This document shows, piece by piece, positions 1 through 5,895 of a DNA stretch of 11,253 nt. The stretch covers positions 1 to 11,253 of the forward strand of contig CALWKT010000052.1 in NCBI GenBank assembly GCA_944381335.1, read 5' to 3'. Source of the DNA: an uncultured Christensenellaceae bacterium (GTDB lineage: Bacteria; Bacillota_A; Clostridia; Christensenellales; UBA3700). The stretch's first letter is position 1. Every line of letters begins with the position of its first letter. Both the position numbers and the translations under genes were made by a program. The notes under the pieces are model-generated. The model worked only from the letters and a program-made list of their open reading frames with translations, did no database searches and was not told where the DNA came from.

Positions 1-27
1 AGGCAAGCAGGGAAGACAGTGTGTTTA

Positions 28-255
28 TGTTTTTACCAAAAATATTGGTAAAAACAACCTGAAGTAACGCATACAGATAAACGGTGCAAGTGAGTTTTAC
101 CAAAAATATTGGTAAAACCGACCTGAAGCAACGCAGACAGGAAAACAACGCAAGTGAGTTTTACAAAAAATATTGGTAAAAGTCGAAGAAAGATCAAGGT
201 AAGCAGAGCAGAGAAATTACTGCGTTTATGTTTTTACCAAAAATATTGGTAAAAT
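28..255. repeat. Array of four 23-bp dyads, about 64-bp period
   Basis: Four copies of TTTTACCAA, then AAATA, then TTGGTAAAA lie at 31-53, 95-117, 159-181 and 232-254. Centres are 64, 64 and 73 bp apart. The arms are perfect inverted repeats except in copy 3, where the left arm has one C-to-A change (position 165). The arms extend to 12 bp in copy 1 (28-39 with 45-56) and 10 bp in copy 2 (94-103 with 109-118). The asymmetric centre AAATA is the same in all copies, so all four face the same way. The DNA between copies 1-2 and 2-3 is also repeated (about 32 of 41 bases match), and the flank left of copy 1 resembles the flank left of copy 4, so the array may begin before the window. Possible roles are a regulator binding array, a transcribed hairpin array, or a non-autonomous element; none is proven. 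Confidence 0.9.
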
Positions 256-354
256 CGTGAGTGAAGGGTGAGGGCAGGCAATGAAGGAGTTGCGTTTCAG
301 CGGAACAATTGCTTTTAGACAGGCTGTCAAAGAGTGCGCGTAACGTTGATTTGT

Positions 355-365
355 TATTTAACTAA
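355..365. repeat. Left arm of 11-bp inverted repeat
   Basis: TATTTAACTAA here is the exact reverse complement of TTAGTTAAATA at 713-723. The pair encloses the whole 48-bp minisatellite, giving a 369-bp unit from outer end to outer end. Both arms carry stop codons. The match stops abruptly at both ends, as terminal inverted repeats often do, but no clear target-site duplication is visible outside the arms. Chance pairing of AT-rich sequence cannot be excluded. Confidence 0.6.
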
Positions 366-420
366 ACCTGTTTATTTTTATAGGTGTTAGTCGGTTTTGA
401 TTTTCAAGTTCAACTTCCGG

Positions 421-713
421 TTCGGGATTCAGTCTGCGCCCGGTTTGGTTTCTTGGGCTGTGCTTTCTGTTCGGATTCAGCCGTGCCAGGTTTGATTTCT
501 TGGACTGTGTTTTCTGTTCGGGATTCGGTTTGTGCCCGGTTCGGTTCCTGGGTAGTGTTTTCTGCTTTGGATTCAGCCGTGCCCGGTTTGGTTTCTTGAG
601 TTGTGCTTTCTGTTCGGGATTCGGTCTGTGCCCGGTTCGGTACCGGGTTTTTGCTTTCTTTTCGGGATTCGGTCTGTGCCCGGTCAGGTTTTCGGCAATT
701 GGTTTGGCTTTCT
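421..713. repeat. 48-bp minisatellite with 96-bp higher-order period
   Basis: Six units begin at 421, 470, 517, 566, 613 and 661. They are of two kinds. Type A starts TTCGGGATTC and continues with (A/G)GT(C/T)TG(C/T)GCCCGGTT or close variants (421, 517, 613, 661). Type B starts with a shorter T-rich GGATTCAGCCGTGCC version (470, 566). The order is A-B-A-B-A-A, with unit lengths alternating 49 and 47, so like units are exactly 96 bp apart (421/517/613 and 470/566). The last unit diverges in its second half. Because single units are not multiples of three while pairs are, the reading frame alternates from unit to unit. Several frames on both strands stay open. I see no start site or ribosome binding site that would make this a gene. 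Confidence 0.9.
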
Positions 714-723
714 TAGTTAAATA
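713..723. repeat. Right arm of 11-bp inverted repeat
   Basis: TTAGTTAAATA matches, as a perfect reverse complement, the arm at 355-365. It abuts the end of the last minisatellite unit. See the left arm for the interpretation as possible ends of a small non-autonomous element. Confidence 0.6.
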
Positions 724-839
724 TTATTTATTTCCGAGTCAAAGAACCAGCTTTATGTTGGGATCTTTTTTCCGGGCAAAGCCGCGCGGGGATGCGGGAT
801 TCAAGCGGAAGTGGGCGGAAAAATTTGTGGCAGTAAAGC

Positions 840-868
840 TTGCCGTTGAAGGAAAAGCGTTATATATT
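840..868 (+). promoter_or_regulatory. Candidate sigma-A promoter for the 911 gene
   Basis: TTGCCG (840-845) and TATATT (863-868) are separated by 17 bases, which fits a housekeeping promoter. Transcription would start near 875, about 36 bases before the ATG at 911 and its AAGGAG site. The -35 box is only a partial match, so this is a moderate call. Its position supports the start at 911 over upstream alternatives. Confidence 0.45.
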
Positions 869-899
869 TGCGGTGTCGGCTATGCTTCTTTCCCCCCTC

Positions 900-905
900 A
901 AGGAG
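900..905 (+). promoter_or_regulatory. Ribosome binding site deciding the 911 start
   Basis: AAGGAG lies five bases before ATG 911. The other in-frame candidates (755 and the weak starts near 500) have no comparable site. This, together with the promoter-like sequence at 840-868 and the loss of natural-looking protein sequence upstream, is why the gene is started at 911. Confidence 0.65.
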
Positions 906-910
906 CGCAA

Positions 911-2380
911 ATGGTAATTTATTGCACATACAATAAAGACAACTCGTCGCTAGTCAGTCGCCATCGCTACGTAGTCGCGCAGAACAACAATCTTTCGGAC
1001 AAGATCAATATAAAATGCGTGGGGATGACCGATCCCGCTTCGCACGGATATTACATCGATTTCGTCTGCGTGACTCACGGCGGCGCGGTCAAAGCGACCT
1101 ATTCTTCGCCTTCTCTCGAGTACGGGGAGGACGGGCTGAATTTCGAGATCCCCAACTGTCTTACCAGATACGAAGGTTACGTTGAGGCGCAGCTTGTGAT
1201 ATTCGAAAAGACGCGCGCGGACGTGGTGACGAAGAGCGTAGGAAAAGTGGGTGGCATTTTCGAGGTCGCCGCGTCGGTAAACGCCCTCGAAACCAAGGTG
1301 ACAGAGCCTGCGAACGTGTTGACAGAGCTTTCCGCCGCGGTACTTACGGCTGACAATCTGAACGAAGAACTGGCTTCTGAAACCTTAAAGGCTCACGAAC
1401 TCAACGAACAGATCGAAGGCGTATTTAACATGGTCAGAGATTCCTTGGACGAAGTCGTCAAAGAAAAAATACTTGAACTTGCAAAGGTATATCCGTCCGC
1501 AGCTGTCGATTTCGTTTTTTTCGGAGACAGGGTGATTTCTTATACTGCGGTGAAGGGCAAACTTTTGCCTGAGCCGGTCATCTCATTCCCTTCCGATACG
1601 GTATTTTCGGGGTGGTACTGTCCCGCAAAAGGAAGGCACTGGAATTTCGACTCCGACGTCGTAGGAGAAGAAAACGTCACGCTTTATGCCGACGTCCGCA
1701 ACGCCGAAGGCGTTTCTTTTGAAAACGGCGTATTTACCGTATCAACGCAGAATATTGAAAAGGTATATCTGCCCTTTACCTTCGACGGGCAGGAGGTGGA
1801 GACGGTCAGATTTTCCGCGCCCGTAAGACCTGCGCTTACGGTATACGTAAACGAAAAAGATTACGCGTTCGTAAACGTAATAGCGAAAAGCTACGTCGTT
1901 CCTTACGCAAGCGTGACGTTTACCGGCGGATCGTCGCTTATTCGTAAAAAGAACGCAAAACTCGCCGGGGCGCATATGTCGGAAAGCGGAGACCTGGTTG
2001 TGGATCTTACTGTTGCAAACGGGCTGGACATGACTTTCGAAGACATAACGGACATATATCAGGTCGTCGTAAGAGGCGATCTCTGCTGTTCGTTGAGTTG
2101 CGTTGCGGACGGGATATCGTCGGTATGCGCGCTCGCAGTAGAAGGCAACGTGGTAACGCACGAGTTTATAGGCGCGTTCAGTAATCTTCAGGCGATCCTT
2201 CTTTTGTCCGGAACTCCGCAGAAGGCGGTTTATCCCGATTTTACAACGGCGTTCGGCAGTTTCGGATTGTATGTTCCCGCGCAATATATGAGGGTGTATG
2301 CTTACAATCCCGAATACAATACCACGACTGTCTATCAGATGGAGGGGTACACAGGTTACGACGTTTCGAAGATAGTCTGA
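911..2380 (+). CDS. Chimeric phage-baseplate-like/Listeria-Bacteroides/LRR-like protein
   Basis: The protein has 489 residues and I do not recognise a named family for the whole. Residues 1-122 look like the N-terminal beta domain of BppU-type phage baseplate upper proteins: the start MVIYCTYNKD, the alternating strands, and a G-Y-V-E-A-Q-L-V-I strand followed by a closing F-E-V strand. Residues about 125-195 are predicted helical or coiled-coil (regular Leu/Ala/Glu spacing). Residues about 200-262 match a Listeria-Bacteroides repeat (FSGWY, then WNFDSDV, then NVTLYADV). Residues 263-489 are beta-rich and end like a degenerate BspA-type LRR: HEFIGAFSNLQAILLLSG and then LYVPAQYMRVYAYNPEY. There is no signal peptide, lipobox, membrane segment or sortase motif. 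The open frame continues upstream to about 500 through the minisatellite, but the AAGGAG site and promoter favour 911. The gene ends 80 bases before spoVT. A role in binding or display is a guess, and the BppU resemblance was judged by eye only. Confidence 0.75.
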   Translation: MVIYCTYNKDNSSLVSRHRYVVAQNNNLSDKINIKCVGMTDPASHGYYIDFVCVTHGGAVKATYSSPSLEYGEDGLNFEIPNCLTRYEGYVEAQLVIFEKTRADVVTKSVGKVGGIFEVAASVNALETKVTEPANVLTELSAAVLTADNLNEELASETLKAHELNEQIEGVFNMVRDSLDEVVKEKILELAKVYPSAAVDFVFFGDRVISYTAVKGKLLPEPVISFPSDTVFSGWYCPAKGRHWNFDSDVVGEENVTLYADVRNAEGVSFENGVFTVSTQNIEKVYLPFTFDGQEVETVRFSAPVRPALTVYVNEKDYAFVNVIAKSYVVPYASVTFTGGSSLIRKKNAKLAGAHMSESGDLVVDLTVANGLDMTFEDITDIYQVVVRGDLCCSLSCVADGISSVCALAVEGNVVTHEFIGAFSNLQAILLLSGTPQKAVYPDFTTAFGSFGLYVPAQYMRVYAYNPEYNTTTVYQMEGYTGYDVSKIV

Positions 2381-2410
2381 CGAAAGGACGCGCGAAAAGA
2401 TCACGTTTGC

Positions 2411-2440
2411 TGAATATTTATTTTCGCCTTGAAGATACTA
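2411..2440 (+). promoter_or_regulatory. Sigma-G-like promoter for spoVT
   Basis: TGAATA (2411-2416) and GATACTA (2434-2440) are separated by 17 bases. The Bacillus subtilis sigma-G consensus is close to TGAATA - 17/18 bases - CATACTA, so only the first base of the -10 heptamer differs. Transcription would start around 2446-2448, giving a very short leader before the GGAGG at 2452-2456. spoVT is a known sigma-G target in B. subtilis, which fits. The call also argues against translation starting upstream at 2407. Confidence 0.7.
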
Positions 2441-2460
2441 AACGCGATAACGGAGGCAAA

Positions 2461-2985
2461 ATGAAAGAAACGGGAATCGTGAGACGTATCGACGAACTCG
2501 GCAGGGTAGTCATACCCAAAGAGCTGAGAAAAACCCTCAGACTCAAAGAGGGGGAGCAGATGGAAATATTTACCACGGGCGACGACTCGCTCGTGCTAAG
2601 GCGTTACAGCGCGCTCGGATCAGGCGATGATTTTTCGCAGGCGTATTGCGACGCGCTAAGCCGGGCGACAGGGAAGGGTGCGGTCATATGCGACAGCGTT
2701 ACCGTGCTCGGCGCAAGCGGCGCGCCGTTCAGGGAACTGGTGGGAGAGGAGATAAGCGACAGACTTTACAGCGTCCTTGACCGCCGCAAAGCGGGCGCGC
2801 CCGAAACTCCCGTGCAGATAGTAAACGACGTGCCCGCCAACTGTAAGAATCAGCACATCGTGCCGCTGATCGTGGGCGGAGATCTTTACGGCGGCGTGCT
2901 GCTGTGTTCGGACGCGGCGATATCAGCGACCGAAGCGAGGCTCTGCGCGCTTGCCGCAGATATGATCGCGGCTACTCTGGAGTGA
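2461..2985 (+). CDS. spoVT: Stage V sporulation protein T (AbrB-type regulator)
   Basis: This 174-residue DNA-binding regulator acts in the forespore; in Bacillus subtilis SpoVT tunes the sigma-G regulon and spore coat and germination properties. The N-terminus (residues 1-50) is the SpoVT/AbrB swapped-hairpin domain, with GIVRRIDELGRVVIPKELRK almost identical to the B. subtilis protein, followed by LRLKEGEQMEIF. Residues about 55-174 form the GAF-like sensory domain (YCDALSRATGKGAVICD and IVPLIVGGDLYGGVLL). The length matches the usual 178 or so. ATG 2461 is chosen because GGAGG lies four bases upstream and the family starts here. Its TGA overlaps the next ATG by one base (TGATG), so translation of the flippase is probably coupled. 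The sigma-G-like promoter just upstream supports the sporulation role. The identification is firm; whether this organism actually sporulates is inferred. Confidence 0.95.
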   Translation: MKETGIVRRIDELGRVVIPKELRKTLRLKEGEQMEIFTTGDDSLVLRRYSALGSGDDFSQAYCDALSRATGKGAVICDSVTVLGASGAPFRELVGEEISDRLYSVLDRRKAGAPETPVQIVNDVPANCKNQHIVPLIVGGDLYGGVLLCSDAAISATEARLCALAADMIAATLE

Positions 2986-4538
2986 TGAGGCAAAAGCGAG
3001 GCAATTCGCTCGTCCGCTCGTCGGCAGGGCTTGCGGTTGCCGGAATGGTCTCCAAGGTCATCGGCGCGTTTTACCGTATCCCGCTGACCAACGTGCTCGG
3101 CGCGGAAGGGATAGGTCTGTACCAGACCTTTTTCCCCGTATACGCGCTTTTTCTGACCTTGTACGGAGCGGCGGTCCCCACCGTGGTGGCGCGCTACGTC
3201 GCATATGCCGACGCGGTGGGCGCGGACATCCCCTATACGCGCGCGGCGTGCAAAAGAATTGCAGTCGCGCTGGGGGTCGTCGGGTGTGTGTTCACCGCGC
3301 TTATGGCGTATCCGGTCGCGGCGCTTCAGGCGAGGCCGACGTCGTGGACGGGGTATACGGTGATCGCGCCGGCAGTTTTCGCCGTGACTTTTACGGCTTA
3401 TTTCAAAGGCTATTTCATTGGAAAAGGACGCATGAACGTCAATGCGTTTTCGCAGACGGTCGAGCAGGTCGTAAAGCTGGTTTTCGGGCTTACGGCGGCG
3501 TATTTTTTTGCAAAAAAAGGAGCGAAGGCGGCTGTCTACGGCGCGCTGTTTGCAGTCACAGTGAGTGAGTTCGCAGGGCTTGCGTTCACCGCGACGGCAT
3601 ATCGCAGAAGCGTCGGGAAAGAAAAATTTTTCCGTACCCGTGTAGATAAACGTATATATTATGACATCGTGAAGAGCATGCTTCCGATCGTTGCGGCGGC
3701 GCTGGTGCTCCCTGTCTCCGGCTTTCTTGACAGCGTGTTGATCGTCAGGTTCCTGACCTTGGGCGGCGCTTCGCTTGATCAGGCTACGGCTTCGTACGGC
3801 ATATACAGCGGCGCGGTCGGAACGGTCGTCAATCTCCCCGTCGTGGTGTCGCTTGCGCTCGCCGTTGCCGTGATCCCCAGGATTTCGTCCGGAGTTGCGA
3901 AAGGGGATTACGTTTCGGTCAACGACTACACCGGGCGTACGCTGAGCGCATGCCTTGCGGTATCCGTTCCATGTTTTTTTGCGTTGCTCGTCTTTTCTTC
4001 GGACGTGATCGGTCTGCTTTACCCGGGATTTTCGGCAGAGGAGGCTGAACTGGCGGCTTACGTTCTGCGGCTTCAGGCGGTCAACGTCGTCGCCGCTTCT
4101 CTCGTGCAGTTGCTTTCCGGAATACTCCAGGCGCTCGGGTCGGGCAAAAGCGCGGCGGTTTACCTTGCGGTCTCGGTCGCGTTCAAGACGGCGCTTCAGA
4201 TATTGCTTCTGCCGCGCATAGGAATTGCCGCGGCGCCCGTTTCTCAGCTGTGCATGTATGCGCTTGCGGCGGCGCTTTCGCTGGTCAGATATGTGGAACT
4301 TGTCGGAAAAAACAACGAGCTTGTCAAAACGGCTGGTAAAATTGTGCTCGCAAGTGTTATAATGAGCGTATGCATACGTATAGTCGCGCTTGCGCTCGGC
4401 AACGGGTACGCGCGGCTGGCGGTCGGCGCGGTAGTCGGCGCGGCGGTTTATTTCGCGCTGCTTGCGGCAACGGGAGCTTTGAAAAAGAGCTTTCTGATAA
4501 CGCAGAAAAGCGCCGGCAAAGGAGAAGAAAATGATTGA
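2985..4538 (+). CDS. SpoVB/YabM-type polysaccharide flippase (MOP superfamily)
   Basis: This 517-residue integral membrane protein has about 12-14 hydrophobic segments spread over its length. It belongs to the MOP/MATE-like flippase group that includes SpoVB, YabM and MurJ, which move lipid-linked cell-wall or polysaccharide precursors across the membrane. Family signatures include the N-terminal SSAGLAVAGMVSKVIGAFYR with NVLGAEGIGLYQ, a central YFKGYFIGKGRMNVNAFSQ followed by EQVVKLVFG, and SYGIYSGAVGTVVNLPVVV leading to VIPRIS. The length equals B. subtilis SpoVB (518). The ATG at 2985 overlaps the spoVT stop; GGAG at 2979-2982 is close to the start, consistent with coupling. A longer frame opens at 2904 but lies wholly inside spoVT and adds no family sequence. 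In B. subtilis the gene after spoVT is yabM, so by position this may be the yabM equivalent rather than spoVB itself, and I therefore give no symbol. Confidence 0.9.
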   Translation: MRQKRGNSLVRSSAGLAVAGMVSKVIGAFYRIPLTNVLGAEGIGLYQTFFPVYALFLTLYGAAVPTVVARYVAYADAVGADIPYTRAACKRIAVALGVVGCVFTALMAYPVAALQARPTSWTGYTVIAPAVFAVTFTAYFKGYFIGKGRMNVNAFSQTVEQVVKLVFGLTAAYFFAKKGAKAAVYGALFAVTVSEFAGLAFTATAYRRSVGKEKFFRTRVDKRIYYDIVKSMLPIVAAALVLPVSGFLDSVLIVRFLTLGGASLDQATASYGIYSGAVGTVVNLPVVVSLALAVAVIPRISSGVAKGDYVSVNDYTGRTLSACLAVSVPCFFALLVFSSDVIGLLYPGFSAEEAELAAYVLRLQAVNVVAASLVQLLSGILQALGSGKSAAVYLAVSVAFKTALQILLLPRIGIAAAPVSQLCMYALAAALSLVRYVELVGKNNELVKTAGKIVLASVIMSVCIRIVALALGNGYARLAVGAVVGAAVYFALLAATGALKKSFLITQKSAGKGEEND

Positions 4539-5895
4539 AGTCGTAGGGTTGGGTTGTCGGAAAGGACAGATAACGCTCGAAGGAGCGCAAGCCGTTGACA
4601 GGGCGAAGCACGTCTTCGTAAAGACTGCGCAGACTGACACTTTTGCATATTTCGAGGGCAGGCAGGTCTCGACGATGGACGACGTGTACGAGAGCGCGGA
4701 AAACTTCGACGATCTTGACGAAAAGATCGTGGAAAGGCTGTTGTCGTCCGGGGGCAGAACGGTATACTGCGTGAACGGCAGCGGTTACGACGACAAGTCC
4801 GTGGCGCTTCTCGCTTCCCGCACCGACGTGAAGATATATCCTTCGGTATCGCGCGCCGTTTGCGCGGCGGGATTTACGACCGGCGCGGTTTTCCTCAGCG
4901 CTTACGATTTGACCGGGAACAGGTCTTTCGATTTCGACGGCTCGCTCCCGCTTGTGATAACCGACGTCGACGACAGGTACATAGCTCAGGAAGTCAAGCT
5001 GAGGCTTGCCGATCTTGTCGGAGAGGACGAAGAAGTTTACGTCTCCGGCAAAAAGACAGTCGTTTCGGAGATGGATTTCGGCAAAAAATTCGGTTATGCC
5101 ACCACCGTTTACTGCCCGGCAAGGGAATATCTCAGAAAGAAGCGTTACAATTTCGGCGACGTCATTGAATTGCTATACAGACTGCGCGGAGAAAACGGCT
5201 GTCCGTGGGACAGGGCGCAGACGCACGAGAGCATACGTTCGAACGTGATCGAGGAAGCTTACGAACTCGTTGACGCGATCAACGGCGCAGACCTGGACAA
5301 TATGATAGAGGAGACGGGCGACGTCCTGCTTCAGGCGGCGTTCCATTGCGTGATCGCCGAGGATTGCGGAGAGTACGACGCTCACGACGTCGCGACTGCG
5401 CTTTGCAAAAAACTGATCGGCAGGCACGAGCACGTGTTCGGCAACGTGGTCGCGCGCACCGCGGAAGAAGGTCTAGCCGCCTGGGACAGGGCGAAAGGCA
5501 AGGAGAAGCACTACACGTCTTTCTCTGACAAGATGGACAAGACGTCCTCAGGGCTTCCGGCGCTCATGAGGGCGTGCAAGATACAGAAGACGGCGGCAAA
5601 AGCGGGCATGGATTTCGACGGCGTGAAAGCGGCGGCGGAGAAACTGAGCGAAGAGATCGAAGAAGTTTTGTCCGCTTCTCCCGAAAAGAGGGAAGAAGAG
5701 GGCGGCGACGTGCTGTTCGCGGCGGTCAACGTCCTGAGGCTTCTCAAGGTGGATCCCGAGGTCGCGCTTGCGTCGGCTACGGAAAAATTCTGCAAGCGTT
5801 TCGCATACGTCGAGGCGCATTGCAAAAAACCGATGAACGAGTGCACGCCCGAGGAACTGGACGAACTGTGGAGAAAGGCGAAGAATGAAGATTGA
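4531..5895 (+). CDS. mazG: YabN-type MazG: TP-methylase-like domain fused to MazG pyrophosphohydrolase
   Basis: The 454-residue protein has two parts. Residues 1-205 resemble the tetrapyrrole (SAM-dependent) methylase fold: VVGLGCRKGQITLEGAQAV at the start and TDVDDRYIAQEVKLRLADL later. Residues 208-454 hold two MazG domains. The first is clear: LRGENGCPWDRAQTHESIR, metal-binding EEAYE (241-245) and EETGDVLLQ (260-268), then RRHPHVF-like RHEHVFG (298-304). The second has EEIEE (374-378), EEEGGDVLFAAVN (388-400) and a closing KFCKRFAYVE. MazG proteins hydrolyse nucleoside triphosphates to monophosphates and pyrophosphate, clearing damaged nucleotides or lowering alarmone levels. The loop that reads VPGHP in B. 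subtilis YabN is VNGSGYDD here (81-88), so methylase activity is doubtful. ATG 4531 overlaps the previous gene by 8 bases, with AAAGGAG at 4518-4524. Placement after spoVT and the flippase repeats the Bacillus order. Confidence 0.93.
   Translation: MIEVVGLGCRKGQITLEGAQAVDRAKHVFVKTAQTDTFAYFEGRQVSTMDDVYESAENFDDLDEKIVERLLSSGGRTVYCVNGSGYDDKSVALLASRTDVKIYPSVSRAVCAAGFTTGAVFLSAYDLTGNRSFDFDGSLPLVITDVDDRYIAQEVKLRLADLVGEDEEVYVSGKKTVVSEMDFGKKFGYATTVYCPAREYLRKKRYNFGDVIELLYRLRGENGCPWDRAQTHESIRSNVIEEAYELVDAINGADLDNMIEETGDVLLQAAFHCVIAEDCGEYDAHDVATALCKKLIGRHEHVFGNVVARTAEEGLAAWDRAKGKEKHYTSFSDKMDKTSSGLPALMRACKIQKTAAKAGMDFDGVKAAAEKLSEEIEEVLSASPEKREEEGGDVLFAAVNVLRLLKVDPEVALASATEKFCKRFAYVEAHCKKPMNECTPEELDELWRKAKNED

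Larger units (their letters stand above)
1..910. other. Gene-free repeat-rich region
   Basis: No convincing gene is visible here on either strand. The region holds a dyad-repeat array on the left, a plain stretch at about 256-354 in which I see only a weak hairpin (GACA-GGC-TGTC near 318-328), a 48-bp minisatellite enclosed by short inverted repeats, and a promoter-like sequence at 840-868 leading to the gene at 911. Open frames that run through the minisatellite have no ribosome binding site and exist because the repeat unit happens to contain no stop codons in several frames. The sequence differs in texture from the dense coding DNA that follows. Calling it accessory or mobile-element-derived DNA is an inference. 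Confidence 0.6.

Noticed and set aside
28..255. CRISPR array
   Set aside because: Repeats are 23 bp and regularly spaced, but the intervening sequences are similar to each other (about 32 of 41 bases), spacing changes to 73 bp, and no cas gene is present.
384..599. Short + strand gene of 71 codons
   Set aside because: It has a GTG start with no ribosome binding site and lies almost entirely in the minisatellite; the frame is open only because the repeat lacks stops.
500..910. N-terminal extension of the 911 gene
   Set aside because: It has a weak start codon without a ribosome binding site, repeat-derived Cys/Phe-rich sequence, and a promoter-like sequence inside the extension.
1742..2404. 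- strand open frame of 220 codons
   Set aside because: It is antisense to the chimeric gene and Arg/Tyr-rich with no recognisable domain.
2407..2460. Upstream start for spoVT
   Set aside because: It overlaps the sigma-G-like promoter, has no ribosome binding site, and the family N-terminus begins at 2461.
2886..4640. Long - strand open frame of 584 codons
   Set aside because: It is antisense to the well-identified flippase gene; the product is extremely Arg-rich and low in hydrophobic residues, the usual shadow of a GC-biased gene.
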